Shown: in pieces, positions 53,878 to 63,160 of the stretch
Layout: each line of letters opens with the position of its first letter
How positions within the stretch are numbered: position 1 is the first letter of the stretch
Assembly: GCF_024714495.1 (NCBI RefSeq)
Contig: NZ_JAMZMJ010000010.1
Location: 62,001-126,000, forward strand
DNA from: Marinoscillum pacificum
Lineage (GTDB): Bacteria > Bacteroidota > Bacteroidia > Cytophagales > Cyclobacteriaceae
Direction of reading: 5' to 3'
Length of the DNA: 64,000 bases
The notes under the pieces: model-generated
Databases searched by the model: none
Told to the model about the DNA's origin: nothing
Seen by the model: only the letters and a program-made list of their open reading frames with translations
Made by a program: the position numbers and the translations under genes

Positions 53878-55251
53878 TTATTCGTATGGATTTTTTGTGA
53901 TTGGCAGGAGAATTTTCACGGTCGTTCCCTCGTCTTTTACAGAACTCACCATCAACTCACCATTATGTATTCGTAGTATGTTTTTGGCCAACGACAGACC
54001 TATTCCATACCCCTCAAATCGCTGGGCATTGCTTGCTCGATAATACGGGTCAAAGATGTAATTCATTTCCCCTTGAGGAATCCCTATCCCCGAATCCTTA
54101 ATGAATATGATAATGTGCTCAGCATCCGAATCAAGTGCCACCATCACCGGATTATTATTGGAATACTTACATCCATTGATGATCAGGTTGCAAAGTGCCA
54201 GTTTGAGTAACTGCTGGTTACCATTAACTTTTAACCTTTCTGGCTGCTCTGGCAATAAGCTAAAATCCAGATTGATCTTAGCCTTATTGTTGATACTATC
54301 TACTGTTTCCTTCGCATCCAAAACCAGCTGATCCATTCTCACAATCTCTTTGGTAAACTTTTTACCATCATAACCCGTCTGTGCCAAAAGGAGAAGTGCC
54401 CTGGTTTTTTGCTCCAGCTTTTCTGCTTCGCTTAAAATAATCTTGATCGTATCTACATACTCAGACCGCTCACGATCTTTGGTCAATGCCAAATCTGCCT
54501 CACCTATGATGGCGGTCAGTGGAGTATTTAGTTCATGCGAAGCATTACTAATGAAATTTTTCTGTGTCTCAAATGATGTCTCCAGTCGATCCAGCATATC
54601 ATTAAATGTCTCGGTAAGTCGAGTCAGTGAATCATTCTGATCAGGGACTTTTAGTCGAAGGTGAAGGTTTTCAGACCCTATCTTCTTCACCTCTTTGATG
54701 ATGTTATTGATTGGGTGAACGAGTGTTCGGGAGAAAACAAGTGAGATCAAAGTAACCAAAACTAGCGTATAAGCAAGTGAGGTAAACAATAGATTCCGCA
54801 AATAAGCCACATGGTGCGAACTGAAGTAATTCTCAGCAGAGATGATCACTACATATTCTTCACTGGACGTAGATTTATATCGGATGCCTGAGAAGAAAAT
54901 ATTCTGATTGTTATCACTTGCTGCTTCCAACTGGATCACATTCTCCACCAATTCTTTGCTGATGGCTTCAGGAATGGTATCAATCGGCTGATTATTTTCT
55001 ATGCGAATAAAGTATTCTTTCTGATGGGGTAATTTTTCTAAATAATCCTGACGCAATTCCTTGATAATGGTCACGTCATTGGGATGTTCCAGAGTAATCT
55101 TGGCTGCTGTAATGGCACGGATTTCTAATCGTTTATAAAAATCTGTATAGGAATAACTAGAGATGGAATAGTATATAAACCCACTAAACAGGAGCGTATA
55201 GATCAGGAAAATGGTGATCAGCGCATAGATAATTTTGTTATGAATCTTCAT
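53878..55251 (-). CDS. sensor histidine kinase with HAMP domain
   Basis: Product of 457 residues: span 1 (about 8-30), periplasmic sensor (about 31-150), span 2 (about 152-175), HAMP (about 176-230, VHPINNIIKEVKKIGSENLHL), HisKA motif FISNASHELNTPLTAI and HATPase_c with CNLIINGCKYSNNNP, DSGIGIP and YGIGLSLAKNIL. It overlaps the regulator gene by 14 bases. Signal unknown. Confidence 0.93.
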   Translation of the reverse strand: MKIHNKIIYALITIFLIYTLLFSGFIYYSISSYSYTDFYKRLEIRAITAAKITLEHPNDVTIIKELRQDYLEKLPHQKEYFIRIENNQPIDTIPEAISKELVENVIQLEAASDNNQNIFFSGIRYKSTSSEEYVVIISAENYFSSHHVAYLRNLLFTSLAYTLVLVTLISLVFSRTLVHPINNIIKEVKKIGSENLHLRLKVPDQNDSLTRLTETFNDMLDRLETSFETQKNFISNASHELNTPLTAIIGEADLALTKDRERSEYVDTIKIILSEAEKLEQKTRALLLLAQTGYDGKKFTKEIVRMDQLVLDAKETVDSINNKAKINLDFSLLPEQPERLKVNGNQQLLKLALCNLIINGCKYSNNNPVMVALDSDAEHIIIFIKDSGIGIPQGEMNYIFDPYYRASNAQRFEGYGIGLSLAKNILRIHNGELMVSSVKDEGTTVKILLPITKNPYE

Positions 55252-55933
55252 CTGCTCTTAAGACATATCCCATACCAATAACTGTGTGAATTATCCGCTT
55301 TTTATTCACTCGTTCAATCTTTTTTCGCAGGTAGTTAACATAGACATCCACGACATTGGTACCTAAATCGAACGTAATTCCCCAAACCTCATCTAGCATG
55401 GATGTTCTTGAAAGCACTTTTTTGGGATTCTTCATAAACATCAACAACAAGCGATACTCTGTAGACGTGAGAGAAATGGACTCATCGGCTCTCGTTACCT
55501 TTTTGGTATGATCATCAAGAGTTAAATCATCAAATGTATATTGATGCGTATTGGTAACGACTGTCTCTTGATTTTCCGCTCTTCTCAAAAGAGATCGTAT
55601 TCGTGCCAACAGCTCTATGAATTTAAACGGCTTAGTGAGGTAGTCATCAGCACCGGTTTCTAACCCCAATACAACATTTTCTGCACTACCGAGGGCTGTC
55701 AAAAACAAAATAGGAATTCGGGTATCACTCTTACGAATCTCCCGGCACACTTCTAGTCCATTAATGTCAGGCAGCATGATATCCAGTATGATCAAGTCAA
55801 ACTTAGCCTGACTGCTTAAATCAATACCCTGCTGACCTGTCATCCCAACTGTCACGTCAAAATCATTCTCTTTAAGTCCCTTGTTGACCATGGAGCAAAC
55901 ACTGGGATCATCCTCAATTAGCAGTATTTTCAT
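55238..55933 (-). CDS. response regulator, OmpR/PhoB family
   Basis: Product of 231 residues: receiver (MKILLIEDDPSVCSMV, Asp in LIILDIMLPDING, Lys in DDYLTKPFKFIEL) and winged helix (LTSTEYRLLLMFMKNPKKVL ... VNYLRKKIERVNKKRIIHTV). It heads the operon with the HAMP kinase. An 11-base-period direct repeat, ATTAGAA-N4-ATTAGAA, lies upstream. Confidence 0.93.
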   Translation of the reverse strand: MKILLIEDDPSVCSMVNKGLKENDFDVTVGMTGQQGIDLSSQAKFDLIILDIMLPDINGLEVCREIRKSDTRIPILFLTALGSAENVVLGLETGADDYLTKPFKFIELLARIRSLLRRAENQETVVTNTHQYTFDDLTLDDHTKKVTRADESISLTSTEYRLLLMFMKNPKKVLSRTSMLDEVWGITFDLGTNVVDVYVNYLRKKIERVNKKRIIHTVIGMGYVLRADEDS

Positions 55934-55988
55934 GCACTAGATTTTGAGACAAAGTAATTGGAAAAATACTCATTCTGACTGTGGGTGA

Positions 55989-56006
55989 ATTAGAAAGGGA
56001 TTAGAA
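55989..56006 (-). promoter_or_regulatory. direct-repeat box ATTAGAA-N4-ATTAGAA upstream of regulator gene
   Basis: Two identical heptamers at 55989-55995 and 56000-56006, period 11 bases, beginning 56 bases before the regulator start. The same design as at 39911 and 42581. A likely autoregulatory site for an OmpR-type protein. Confidence 0.4.
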
Positions 56007-56133
56007 TTATTTAAATAATAAAATGAGTACAATAGCCCAAGACTTGGAATCATTGAAGAAAAATAACATTCCAAGTTAGCTATTCATTATTATTGTGACC
56101 TACAATTGCTATTACATAAGAAGTAAAAATCAA

Positions 56134-56511
56134 ATGAAAAAAATAGTACTATCTAAAGAGGCACCAGCTCCTATCGGACCATATAGTCAGGCAGTCATTC
56201 ACGGAAATACGCTGTATGTATCTGGACAAATTGCGATAGAGCAATCAACGGGCAATATGATCACAGATAACATAGAAGCTGAAACGGATCAGGTAATGAA
56301 GAACCTGGGATTCATACTGAAAGAAGCTGGAGCTGATTATAATCAGATCATCAAGTGCAGCATTTTCGTGAGCGACATGGGCAACTTTGCGAAAATCAAC
56401 GAGGTGTACGGAAAATACTTCCCAGAAAATCCTCCTGCAAGAGAAACTGTTGAGGTGTCATGCCTGCCAAAAAATGTGAATGTGGAAATTAGCTGTATCG
56501 CATATATCTAA
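56134..56511 (+). CDS. RidA family enamine/imine deaminase
   Basis: Product of 125 residues. Hydrolyses reactive enamines and imines produced by PLP enzymes. Signature elements: APAPIGPYSQAVIHGNTLYV, SGQIA, and the conserved catalytic Arg in PPARETVEVSCLP. ATG 56134 gives MKKIVLSKEAPAPIGPYSQ, the family start; an upstream ATG at 56095 would add 13 unrelated residues. Its stop and the next start share bases (TAATG). Confidence 0.93.
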   Translation: MKKIVLSKEAPAPIGPYSQAVIHGNTLYVSGQIAIEQSTGNMITDNIEAETDQVMKNLGFILKEAGADYNQIIKCSIFVSDMGNFAKINEVYGKYFPENPPARETVEVSCLPKNVNVEISCIAYI

Positions 56512-56978
56512 TGGAATGGCTACCAAATAGCCAACAAACATTTGTTTCAGAGCTTTCGAAACGTGATGTGCTGGTTAAACTGCACAACTACACTCAGGAA
56601 GTCAACTCTGAATTTGTAACAGAAAAGCCGTTGTTCAATGGAAAAGTTGGATCAGACGGCTTTCGTGTTTCCTCTATTATTCAGACTCCACAAAATGCTT
56701 TACCTCTCATCATTGGCAATGTAGAATCGACCAAAAGAGGATCTATTATTTTCCTTAAACTAAAGCTTTTTCCCGCTGCTATTCTTTATCTGAAAGCCAG
56801 TTCACTCTTGTCGATTCTTTTAGGATTCACCTTTCTATTTCTGTCTAAATGGTACCCGGCTGGATGCATCAGTCTTTCATTTGGTCTATTAAACTATCTG
56901 GTACTCACCCTCTCCTTTCACCGAAAGTGTAAAGAATGCATTCAATCTTTAAAGAATCTGCTGGAAGGCAATCATTAA
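56511..56978 (+). CDS. membrane protein of unknown function
   Basis: Product of 155 residues: a soluble N-terminal region of about 80 residues (FNGKVGSDGFRVSSIIQTPQ), then two or three membrane spans (about 88-137) and a short basic/Cys-containing C-terminus (HRKCKECIQSLKNLLE). No family recognised. The start overlaps the RidA stop by one base (TAATG), suggesting coupled translation. Confidence 0.6.
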   Translation: MEWLPNSQQTFVSELSKRDVLVKLHNYTQEVNSEFVTEKPLFNGKVGSDGFRVSSIIQTPQNALPLIIGNVESTKRGSIIFLKLKLFPAAILYLKASSLLSILLGFTFLFLSKWYPAGCISLSFGLLNYLVLTLSFHRKCKECIQSLKNLLEGNH

Positions 56979-57047
56979 CAGCCAAAGACTTCTGATAAGT
57001 ATCGGCTATTTGATAGTTTTGCAGTCCTTAAAAATTACCCTATTCAT

Positions 57048-58574
57048 ATGGATCAAGTAAGAGTACGATTTGCACCAAGTCCAACGGGTGCGTTGCACAT
57101 CGGAGGAGTGAGAACAGCTCTATTCAATTACCTATTTGCTAAAAAACACAATGGCACGTTCATTCTTCGCATTGAAGATACTGATCAAACGCGATTTGTG
57201 GAAGGCGCTGAAGAATACATCAAATCTTCTTTGGAATGGTGCGGTATTGAACCTGAAGAGAGTCCATGGAATGGTGGTGAATATGGTCCATATCGCCAAT
57301 CTGAGCGAAAAGAAATCTATCAACAATACGTTCAGAAACTATTGGATGACGGGAATGCCTATTATGCTTTTGATACTCCTGAAGAGCTAGATGCCATGCG
57401 TGAGCGTCTAAAGGAAGCAGGAGTTGCCACCCCGCAATACAATGCAGCGGCTAGAATGACAATGAAAAACTCATTGACATTATCTGCTGATGAGGTGAAA
57501 GCAAAAATGGATGCTGGTGAACCTTATGTCATTCGGTTCAAAATTGATCCAAAAGAAGAGGTTCGCCTTAATGACATCATTAGAGGTTGGGTACATGTAC
57601 ACGGGTCTACACTAGACGATAAAGTGCTAATGAAGTCTGATGGACTTCCTACCTATCACCTGGCCAACATTGTAGATGATCATTTGATGAAGATCACTCA
57701 CGTCATCCGTGGGGAAGAGTGGTTGCCTTCAGCTCCTCTACACGTTCTTTTATATAAGTATTTAGGTTTTGAAGAAACCATGCCTAAGTTCGCTCACTTG
57801 CCGCTAATCCTCAAGCCCGATGGTAATGGAAAACTTAGCAAAAGAGCTGCTGACAAAGCCGGTTTCCCGATCTTTCCATTAAACTGGAATGATCCAGAAA
57901 CTGGAGACCTCTCTGAAGGATTCAAAGAAGCTGGCTATTTACCAGATGCTTTGATCAACTTCCTTTCATTCCTTGGATGGAATCCGGGTACGGAGCAAGA
58001 AATATTTAGCAAAGAAGAATTGGTTGAAGCATTTAGCCTGGAGAAGGTAAATAAGGCAGGTACCAAATTTGATATTGATAAAATCAAGTGGTTCAACCAG
58101 CAATACTTGAAAAACAAGGATGCTTCAGAGTTTGCTGCCAATATTCAATCAGATCTAAAAGCTCAATTTGGCATTGAGTGTAGTGATGAAGATGCTGCTG
58201 CTATTTTTCATCTACTGAAAGAGCGTGTTACTTTCCCTCAGGAAATAGCACCAAATGCACTGTATCTATTCCAGAACCCTACGGAATATGATGAAAAAGT
58301 GGCCAGTAAGAAATGGGATAAAGAAGCTGAAAAAGCAGTTACACTTTATGCCGATGCGCTTAACGCAAAAGATACCATCTCTCCTGAAGAGGCAAAAGAA
58401 CTATTTTTTGGACTCATGGAAGAGAATGGCATTAAGGCTGGCAAAAACATGCAAGCACTTCGTATGACCATCACTGGAGCAGGTTCAGGGCCGGATTTGA
58501 TGGAAATAATTTCCATTATGGGCGGAAAAGCAGTACATGATCGAATCAAATACTCCATAAATCAGTTAAAGTAG
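57048..58574 (+). CDS. gltX: glutamyl-tRNA synthetase
   Basis: Charges tRNA(Glu), and in some bacteria tRNA(Gln). The 508 residues carry the class I HIGH region (FAPSPTGALHIGGVRTALF) and the KMSKS-type loop GNGKLSKRAADK, plus the GluRS-specific ILRIEDTDQTRFV and HVIRGEEWLPSAPLH. The length is typical for Bacteroidota GltX. It has 69 bases of upstream non-coding DNA and is followed by a small gene. Confidence 0.96.
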   Translation: MDQVRVRFAPSPTGALHIGGVRTALFNYLFAKKHNGTFILRIEDTDQTRFVEGAEEYIKSSLEWCGIEPEESPWNGGEYGPYRQSERKEIYQQYVQKLLDDGNAYYAFDTPEELDAMRERLKEAGVATPQYNAAARMTMKNSLTLSADEVKAKMDAGEPYVIRFKIDPKEEVRLNDIIRGWVHVHGSTLDDKVLMKSDGLPTYHLANIVDDHLMKITHVIRGEEWLPSAPLHVLLYKYLGFEETMPKFAHLPLILKPDGNGKLSKRAADKAGFPIFPLNWNDPETGDLSEGFKEAGYLPDALINFLSFLGWNPGTEQEIFSKEELVEAFSLEKVNKAGTKFDIDKIKWFNQQYLKNKDASEFAANIQSDLKAQFGIECSDEDAAAIFHLLKERVTFPQEIAPNALYLFQNPTEYDEKVASKKWDKEAEKAVTLYADALNAKDTISPEEAKELFFGLMEENGIKAGKNMQALRMTITGAGSGPDLMEIISIMGGKAVHDRIKYSINQLK

Positions 58575-58596
58575 GTAGAACCTATGACTGATTCAT

Positions 58597-58809
58597 ATGA
58601 GTAAGAAAAACGAAGAGCCAGAGAAAAAGCCAAAAGTCAATAAAGAACTCGAAGGGTTTGATGTAAGTATTGACTCATTTGGTGAGTTGAAGTCCACGAT
58701 AGACATTGATAAGATCAATCAATTTCTGAACAATAATGTGGATGATAAAAAACTGAGAGATCGCGAAGACCTGGACGATCTTAAAAAAGGAACACAAGAC
58801 GAAGAATAA
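58597..58809 (+). CDS. small charged conserved-type protein
   Basis: Product of 70 residues, highly charged: Lys/Glu-rich N-terminus, a central FDVSIDSFGELKSTIDIDKI and an Asp/Lys-rich end. No family recognised, no membrane span or signal peptide. It lies 22 bases after gltX and just before a strong bidirectional terminator, so it is probably cotranscribed with gltX and looks like a genuine gene. Confidence 0.6.
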   Translation: MSKKNEEPEKKPKVNKELEGFDVSIDSFGELKSTIDIDKINQFLNNNVDDKKLRDREDLDDLKKGTQDEE

Positions 58810-58833
58810 AAGAGCCGGCAGATGCCGGCTCTT
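58810..58833. terminator. bidirectional terminator hairpin
   Basis: Perfect 10-base-pair stem AAGAGCCGGC/GCCGGCTCTT (58810-58819 with 58824-58833) with tetraloop AGAT, immediately after the small plus-strand gene and 40 bases past the PID-CTERM gene stop on the minus strand. The T-run is better on the minus strand. Confidence 0.75.
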
Positions 58834-58873
58834 AATCTATCTGTCAACCAATGTGGCGACAAACGCCCTAATC

Positions 58874-59053
58874 TTAAGACTTCCTTGCGTCTCTTATTTT
58901 CTTCACACCATAGAGTCCTCCAGCAACTAACAGTGCCGAAAGTCCTCCGTCAATAGGTGTGGCTGGTGGAGCCGACGGTTGCGCCATAGCAAATGGCACA
59001 ACAAATAACATCAAGACAGGAACAAGGATATAAGCTTTTTGAATCGTTTTCAT
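58874..59053 (-). CDS. PID-CTERM mini-protein
   Basis: Product of 59 residues: signal peptide (MKTIQKAYILVPVLMLFVVP, cleavage near AMAQ), a short Pro/Ala spacer and a C-terminal sorting signal TPIDGGLSALLVAGGLYG followed by KKIRDARKS. P-I-D, a hydrophobic span and a basic tail are the tripartite PID-CTERM signal of Cytophagales, thought to be handled by an exosortase-like protease (none in the window). Almost nothing remains between signal peptide and sorting signal, so the mature piece would be about a dozen residues. Start at ATG 59053, because longer frames (to 59125) overlap the neighbouring gene. It follows the T9SS gene by 19 bases. Confidence 0.75.
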   Translation of the reverse strand: MKTIQKAYILVPVLMLFVVPFAMAQPSAPPATPIDGGLSALLVAGGLYGVKKIRDARKS

Positions 59054-59072
59054 GATCGTATCGTTTGGCGGT

Positions 59073-62000
59073 TTATTTAATGATGATTTTTCGAGATTGA
59101 TCTCCTGCAGAAACAACATAGACACCTTTGGAGTATGAGTTCATATCGATGATATCAGATCCTTTTGTCTTCGTTTTTAAAACCACCTGACCATCTAAAG
59201 CACAGACTAAAACATCCACTTCTGCATTGTCTTTCATTTGAATATGGAGGAAGTTATCCGCTGCATAAATCTGATTGAAATCCAATTCTTCCTTCAATAC
59301 TCTTGAAGAACTAAAGATTTCAAATCGATCTTTATCCACTCCTTTTGAAGTGTAAAACTCATAGGATCCTGAAGACAAATCATGATAGACACCCATCTTT
59401 CTATCATACAATGATAATTGTCTGGATGAGTTCAGCTCTACCATATCAAAAGCATATTCACCAGCCTCCTTGATATCGATAGCTAAATCAATTGGTTTGT
59501 CATATGTTTCTGGAACTCCTTGAATAGCCAGCTGTTTGTTTTCAAGCGGCATATACAATTGAGAAGCTTCATTACCAATTAGTTTTCTAGAATCATATTT
59601 GTAATCATATCCAGGATCTGCGTCATTCACCCATCCGATAAGGATTTCGCTTCTTACCTCATCCTTATCAACCAGAGCGATTTTAGCAGTTTCATGTGCT
59701 TCTTTGTCAGATCGAAAATAATTGGCATCTGCATTATTGCCATTCGCTTTCATGGCATTGGTGAAGGTAAGGGTAGTACTAGCAGGAACACTCTCTACAA
59801 AGAAACCTTGTGCGACTCCAATGTATCCATTGAAGTCTCCACTTCTTCCAGAACCACCCGATACACTACCCAGTGCATTTACTGTAATAAAGTCACTCTG
59901 GTTTTTTGGACCAGGCCCACTACCATCATCCCATATATAGATGGTACTGGTAATATCTCCAGAACCACCTGGTCCTTCTGCTAACATCAAAGCTTCATAA
60001 CTAATAGCGGTCGGGTAAGGGTTGGAAACTAAATTATAACCAAAGCCCTCTCCTGAATTACTAATAGTGGTACTAACATTACCAATACCTGGATATTGGC
60101 CTACAAACTCCAACACGTCATTATTGGCAATGGTATAACCCACCCCGGATTGCATGTATGTGAGACTATTAGCATCCAAGTAAGTATTATTACTCTGAAT
60201 GTATCGATACTTATAATCACCTGTTATGGTGGTATAGTCATACGCATTAAATGGAGAACCAATGAAACTATATTTTCCATCTCCAATACCACCGGAGGTG
60301 TTTCTTCTTACAGTAAGACTAGCACCATCGTAAGGCAAGTACAAATTTTGTGAATTAAGAGATGAACCAGACTCAAGGATGATGTCTCCGTATGACTTAA
60401 GATAGAAGTTATGTTGGAGAGAGCCATTATTTTCTATGCTAAGTGTTACACCAGGATGAAGGTAGACTTCTCTAAATTCCAAAACTTCACCTTCAGAAAA
60501 AGGATAATCGCCTTTAAAAGCTACATTATCGGTACTCACAGGCGTGCCATCTACCCACTGACTTCCATCCCAGTAATTAAATTCTGTATAAAACGGCCAG
60601 GAAGATGTAGAATTAAAAGCAGATGCGGTTTTGCCTGGATCAGTTTCTGAACCAATCGCCAACGATGAGATAGTGACAAAGTAGTAATTCACGTCAAACT
60701 CCAGATCATCCGTTGGATCTATAACTAACTGGTTACCATTTTGAATTGAAATACGGTCACTTGTGCCTTCAAAGGACTCTACAGTAGTGATGGGTGAACC
60801 ATACTTTTTTATTTCGATCAGGTTTCCTGACACATCAGTATTCAAAGCAATATTCTGATCAAAAGTAAGCACCAAATTACTACCAATAGACACCTGCTTT
60901 TCGCCTTTTTCCGGACTATAAGTGATTACTTCAGGGCCATTCCAGCTCACATCAAATGACAGGTCTGAGTCAGAAGTAACCCCTGCAAATGAGTTACCTG
61001 CCAAATCTGAAACAGCAGAAGGATCAATCAAGATATGGTAGCTCTCTCCATTGGTCACATATTTATATTCAAAACTAATACTGCTACTTGTAATAGCTGA
61101 AACAGACGGGCTTAGATTGATAGCAAAACTATTGAGTTCCCTTACAATTTTGAACATGTTGGTAGCCGTATTAAAATTCACGTCTTCACTAAAAGTAAGG
61201 GTAAAGTTGAGTGTATTATTGTCATAACTTCCACCTTCTATCGCTCCAGCAGAGGTTAATGTTGGTGCGGTGACATCCGTTTCCGCTTCGGTCGTAAAAT
61301 TTAAAACCCCTGATCCATTGTAATTAGGTAAGGCGTTACCTGAAAGGTCGACAATTGCCGCTTTCCCCAACATAAAATACCTCACCCAATAGCCTGTATT
61401 ATATTTCAATGTGGGTATATTATTGAGTGTTACTTGATCACCATCAATCACAATGTCAGTGCTAAAATTAAACCTCTTGACAAAAGCAACACTAGTCCCA
61501 GCACTAGTCCCCTCATGAAGCTCAATAAACTGATCAACACCGGCTGTGCCGGGATCATCCCCCAGCTTTACCTCTTCAGACATATGCCAGACAAAAGAAC
61601 CTAAGTCGACACTAATTCCTGAAGCTCCATCAACTGGAGAGGTCGAAGAAACGGCAGGTGGAGTTTCATCCAAAACACTCATAACCTCATAAGATGCCAC
61701 AATGATACCCTCACCCATTTCATACCCATCAGAAATATCATCATCAAAGTTGGTAACAGTGATATCATGAATTGCCCACGTATAATTATCCGTCGCATAC
61801 TCTGCAGCGCGTAGTGTCTCTATTTCTGATTGAGAGCCGGTGATATGTGGCGGAGTAACCTCAAATGTTATTTCGTTGGCGCTAGTCAGTTTCAAAAACC
61901 TTAGTTCTCCATCAGACCTTGTGACAATCAGGTCATCACTGACATTGATGCTGAATTCATGGTTGTAGCTAAAATTTCTATTCCACTGCTCCACCCTGGA

Positions 62001-63038
62001 AGAGTTATACTTGATCAGGTTAGTAGCAACATTAAGGTAAAGGTTTCCAGAACCGTCCAACTGGATATCATTTGGGTTTTGTGCCAAGGTGCTGGTAATA
62101 ATCCCTTGATAGACCTTAGAAGAATTGTAATAAGCGATATAAACATCGGAACTGTTTGAAGAATTGATCGTAGTACTTCCTCCATCAAAACTGGCATTTT
62201 GCTCGTAGTACCCTGCAATAATGATATTGCCTGAGCCATCCACAGCTATGGCTTTTCCGCCATTGTCTTGATCTGCAGCATATGTACTTTCTGCACTTAC
62301 TATTGGATAACCCTGATCTACTCTGGTTCCTGAGCTATTAAATTTGGTAAAATACGTTTGCCGTTGACTTATGTTTGCCACCGTAAAATCATTCATCTTA
62401 TTGGTAAACTCCCCTGTGATATAGACATTACCACTATCATCTACTGTAATCCCTTCACCCGTGCTAGATGCGCTTAATGCTTGCTCCAGGTTGTGTGCAT
62501 CGAAAATAAGTGCACCGTTCGTACTAAACCCTTTGACAAAAGCTCTGGAATAATAGCCGTTTGCCACTATGGATCCCGTCACCTGGTCTCCCATACCAAT
62601 TCCATCAGCGATTCCACGTATATCCCCAACCAGATAAATGTTACCCGAAGCGTCTAATGCTAAATCTCTAAAAAACAACAAGGGGTCATGCTCTGTTGAC
62701 TGATAGACTGCAGGCCCTCTCGTCCACATCACTCTTAACCAAGATAGTGAACCGTCTGAGTTGTATTTTGCAATAAATGCGTCCAAGTATGAATCTGCGG
62801 TTTTCCAATCAAATGGATCATTTCCATTAATCACTGATTCGCTCGGATCAAAATCTGGGTCTCCTGAAAACCTCCCAATAACAAACGTATTACCTGAATC
62901 ATCAATGACAGCATCGGTTGGGATTAGTCGGTTATCGTTGAGTATAGAAATGGAAGTAAACTCAGGAGTCTGAGCACCAGCATCGAGAACAAATACGATT
63001 ATTCCAAATAATAAAATGACGGTGAAAAGTGTTTTCAT
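59073..63038 (-). CDS. large secreted protein: beta-propeller, Ig-like domains, T9SS type A sorting signal
   Basis: Product of 1321 residues. Signal peptide (about 1-22, ending DAGAQ). Residues about 25-440 are SBBP-type propeller repeats (DAVIDDSGNTFVIGRFSG, DLALDASGNIYLVGDIRG, GITVDDSGNVYITGEFTN). Three Big_5/SbsA Ig-like domains follow (about 465-835; PPAVSSTSPVDGASGISVDL, APTLTSAGAIEGGSY, VITYSPEKGEKQVSIGSNLV). A beta-helical or sandwich region (about 840-1180) and the type A C-terminal domain (about 1250-1321, DGQVVLKTKTKG, YSKGVYVVSAGDQSRKIIIK) complete it. Exported by T9SS to the surface; adhesion or polymer binding is possible but unproven. ATG 63038 preferred over 63059. Confidence 0.9.
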   Translation of the reverse strand: MKTLFTVILLFGIIVFVLDAGAQTPEFTSISILNDNRLIPTDAVIDDSGNTFVIGRFSGDPDFDPSESVINGNDPFDWKTADSYLDAFIAKYNSDGSLSWLRVMWTRGPAVYQSTEHDPLLFFRDLALDASGNIYLVGDIRGIADGIGMGDQVTGSIVANGYYSRAFVKGFSTNGALIFDAHNLEQALSASSTGEGITVDDSGNVYITGEFTNKMNDFTVANISQRQTYFTKFNSSGTRVDQGYPIVSAESTYAADQDNGGKAIAVDGSGNIIIAGYYEQNASFDGGSTTINSSNSSDVYIAYYNSSKVYQGIITSTLAQNPNDIQLDGSGNLYLNVATNLIKYNSSRVEQWNRNFSYNHEFSINVSDDLIVTRSDGELRFLKLTSANEITFEVTPPHITGSQSEIETLRAAEYATDNYTWAIHDITVTNFDDDISDGYEMGEGIIVASYEVMSVLDETPPAVSSTSPVDGASGISVDLGSFVWHMSEEVKLGDDPGTAGVDQFIELHEGTSAGTSVAFVKRFNFSTDIVIDGDQVTLNNIPTLKYNTGYWVRYFMLGKAAIVDLSGNALPNYNGSGVLNFTTEAETDVTAPTLTSAGAIEGGSYDNNTLNFTLTFSEDVNFNTATNMFKIVRELNSFAINLSPSVSAITSSSISFEYKYVTNGESYHILIDPSAVSDLAGNSFAGVTSDSDLSFDVSWNGPEVITYSPEKGEKQVSIGSNLVLTFDQNIALNTDVSGNLIEIKKYGSPITTVESFEGTSDRISIQNGNQLVIDPTDDLEFDVNYYFVTISSLAIGSETDPGKTASAFNSTSSWPFYTEFNYWDGSQWVDGTPVSTDNVAFKGDYPFSEGEVLEFREVYLHPGVTLSIENNGSLQHNFYLKSYGDIILESGSSLNSQNLYLPYDGASLTVRRNTSGGIGDGKYSFIGSPFNAYDYTTITGDYKYRYIQSNNTYLDANSLTYMQSGVGYTIANNDVLEFVGQYPGIGNVSTTISNSGEGFGYNLVSNPYPTAISYEALMLAEGPGGSGDITSTIYIWDDGSGPGPKNQSDFITVNALGSVSGGSGRSGDFNGYIGVAQGFFVESVPASTTLTFTNAMKANGNNADANYFRSDKEAHETAKIALVDKDEVRSEILIGWVNDADPGYDYKYDSRKLIGNEASQLYMPLENKQLAIQGVPETYDKPIDLAIDIKEAGEYAFDMVELNSSRQLSLYDRKMGVYHDLSSGSYEFYTSKGVDKDRFEIFSSSRVLKEELDFNQIYAADNFLHIQMKDNAEVDVLVCALDGQVVLKTKTKGSDIIDMNSYSKGVYVVSAGDQSRKIIIK

Positions 63039-63160
63039 AGTTTCTAAATTGATTGACAATCAAAGTTTGAAACCATACATCTCACATTCAATCAGGAATA
63101 TCCCCCAGGGGTCTACGGAATTTTACGGATATCTCTGTATTCTATCTGGAAAAGCTTGCA

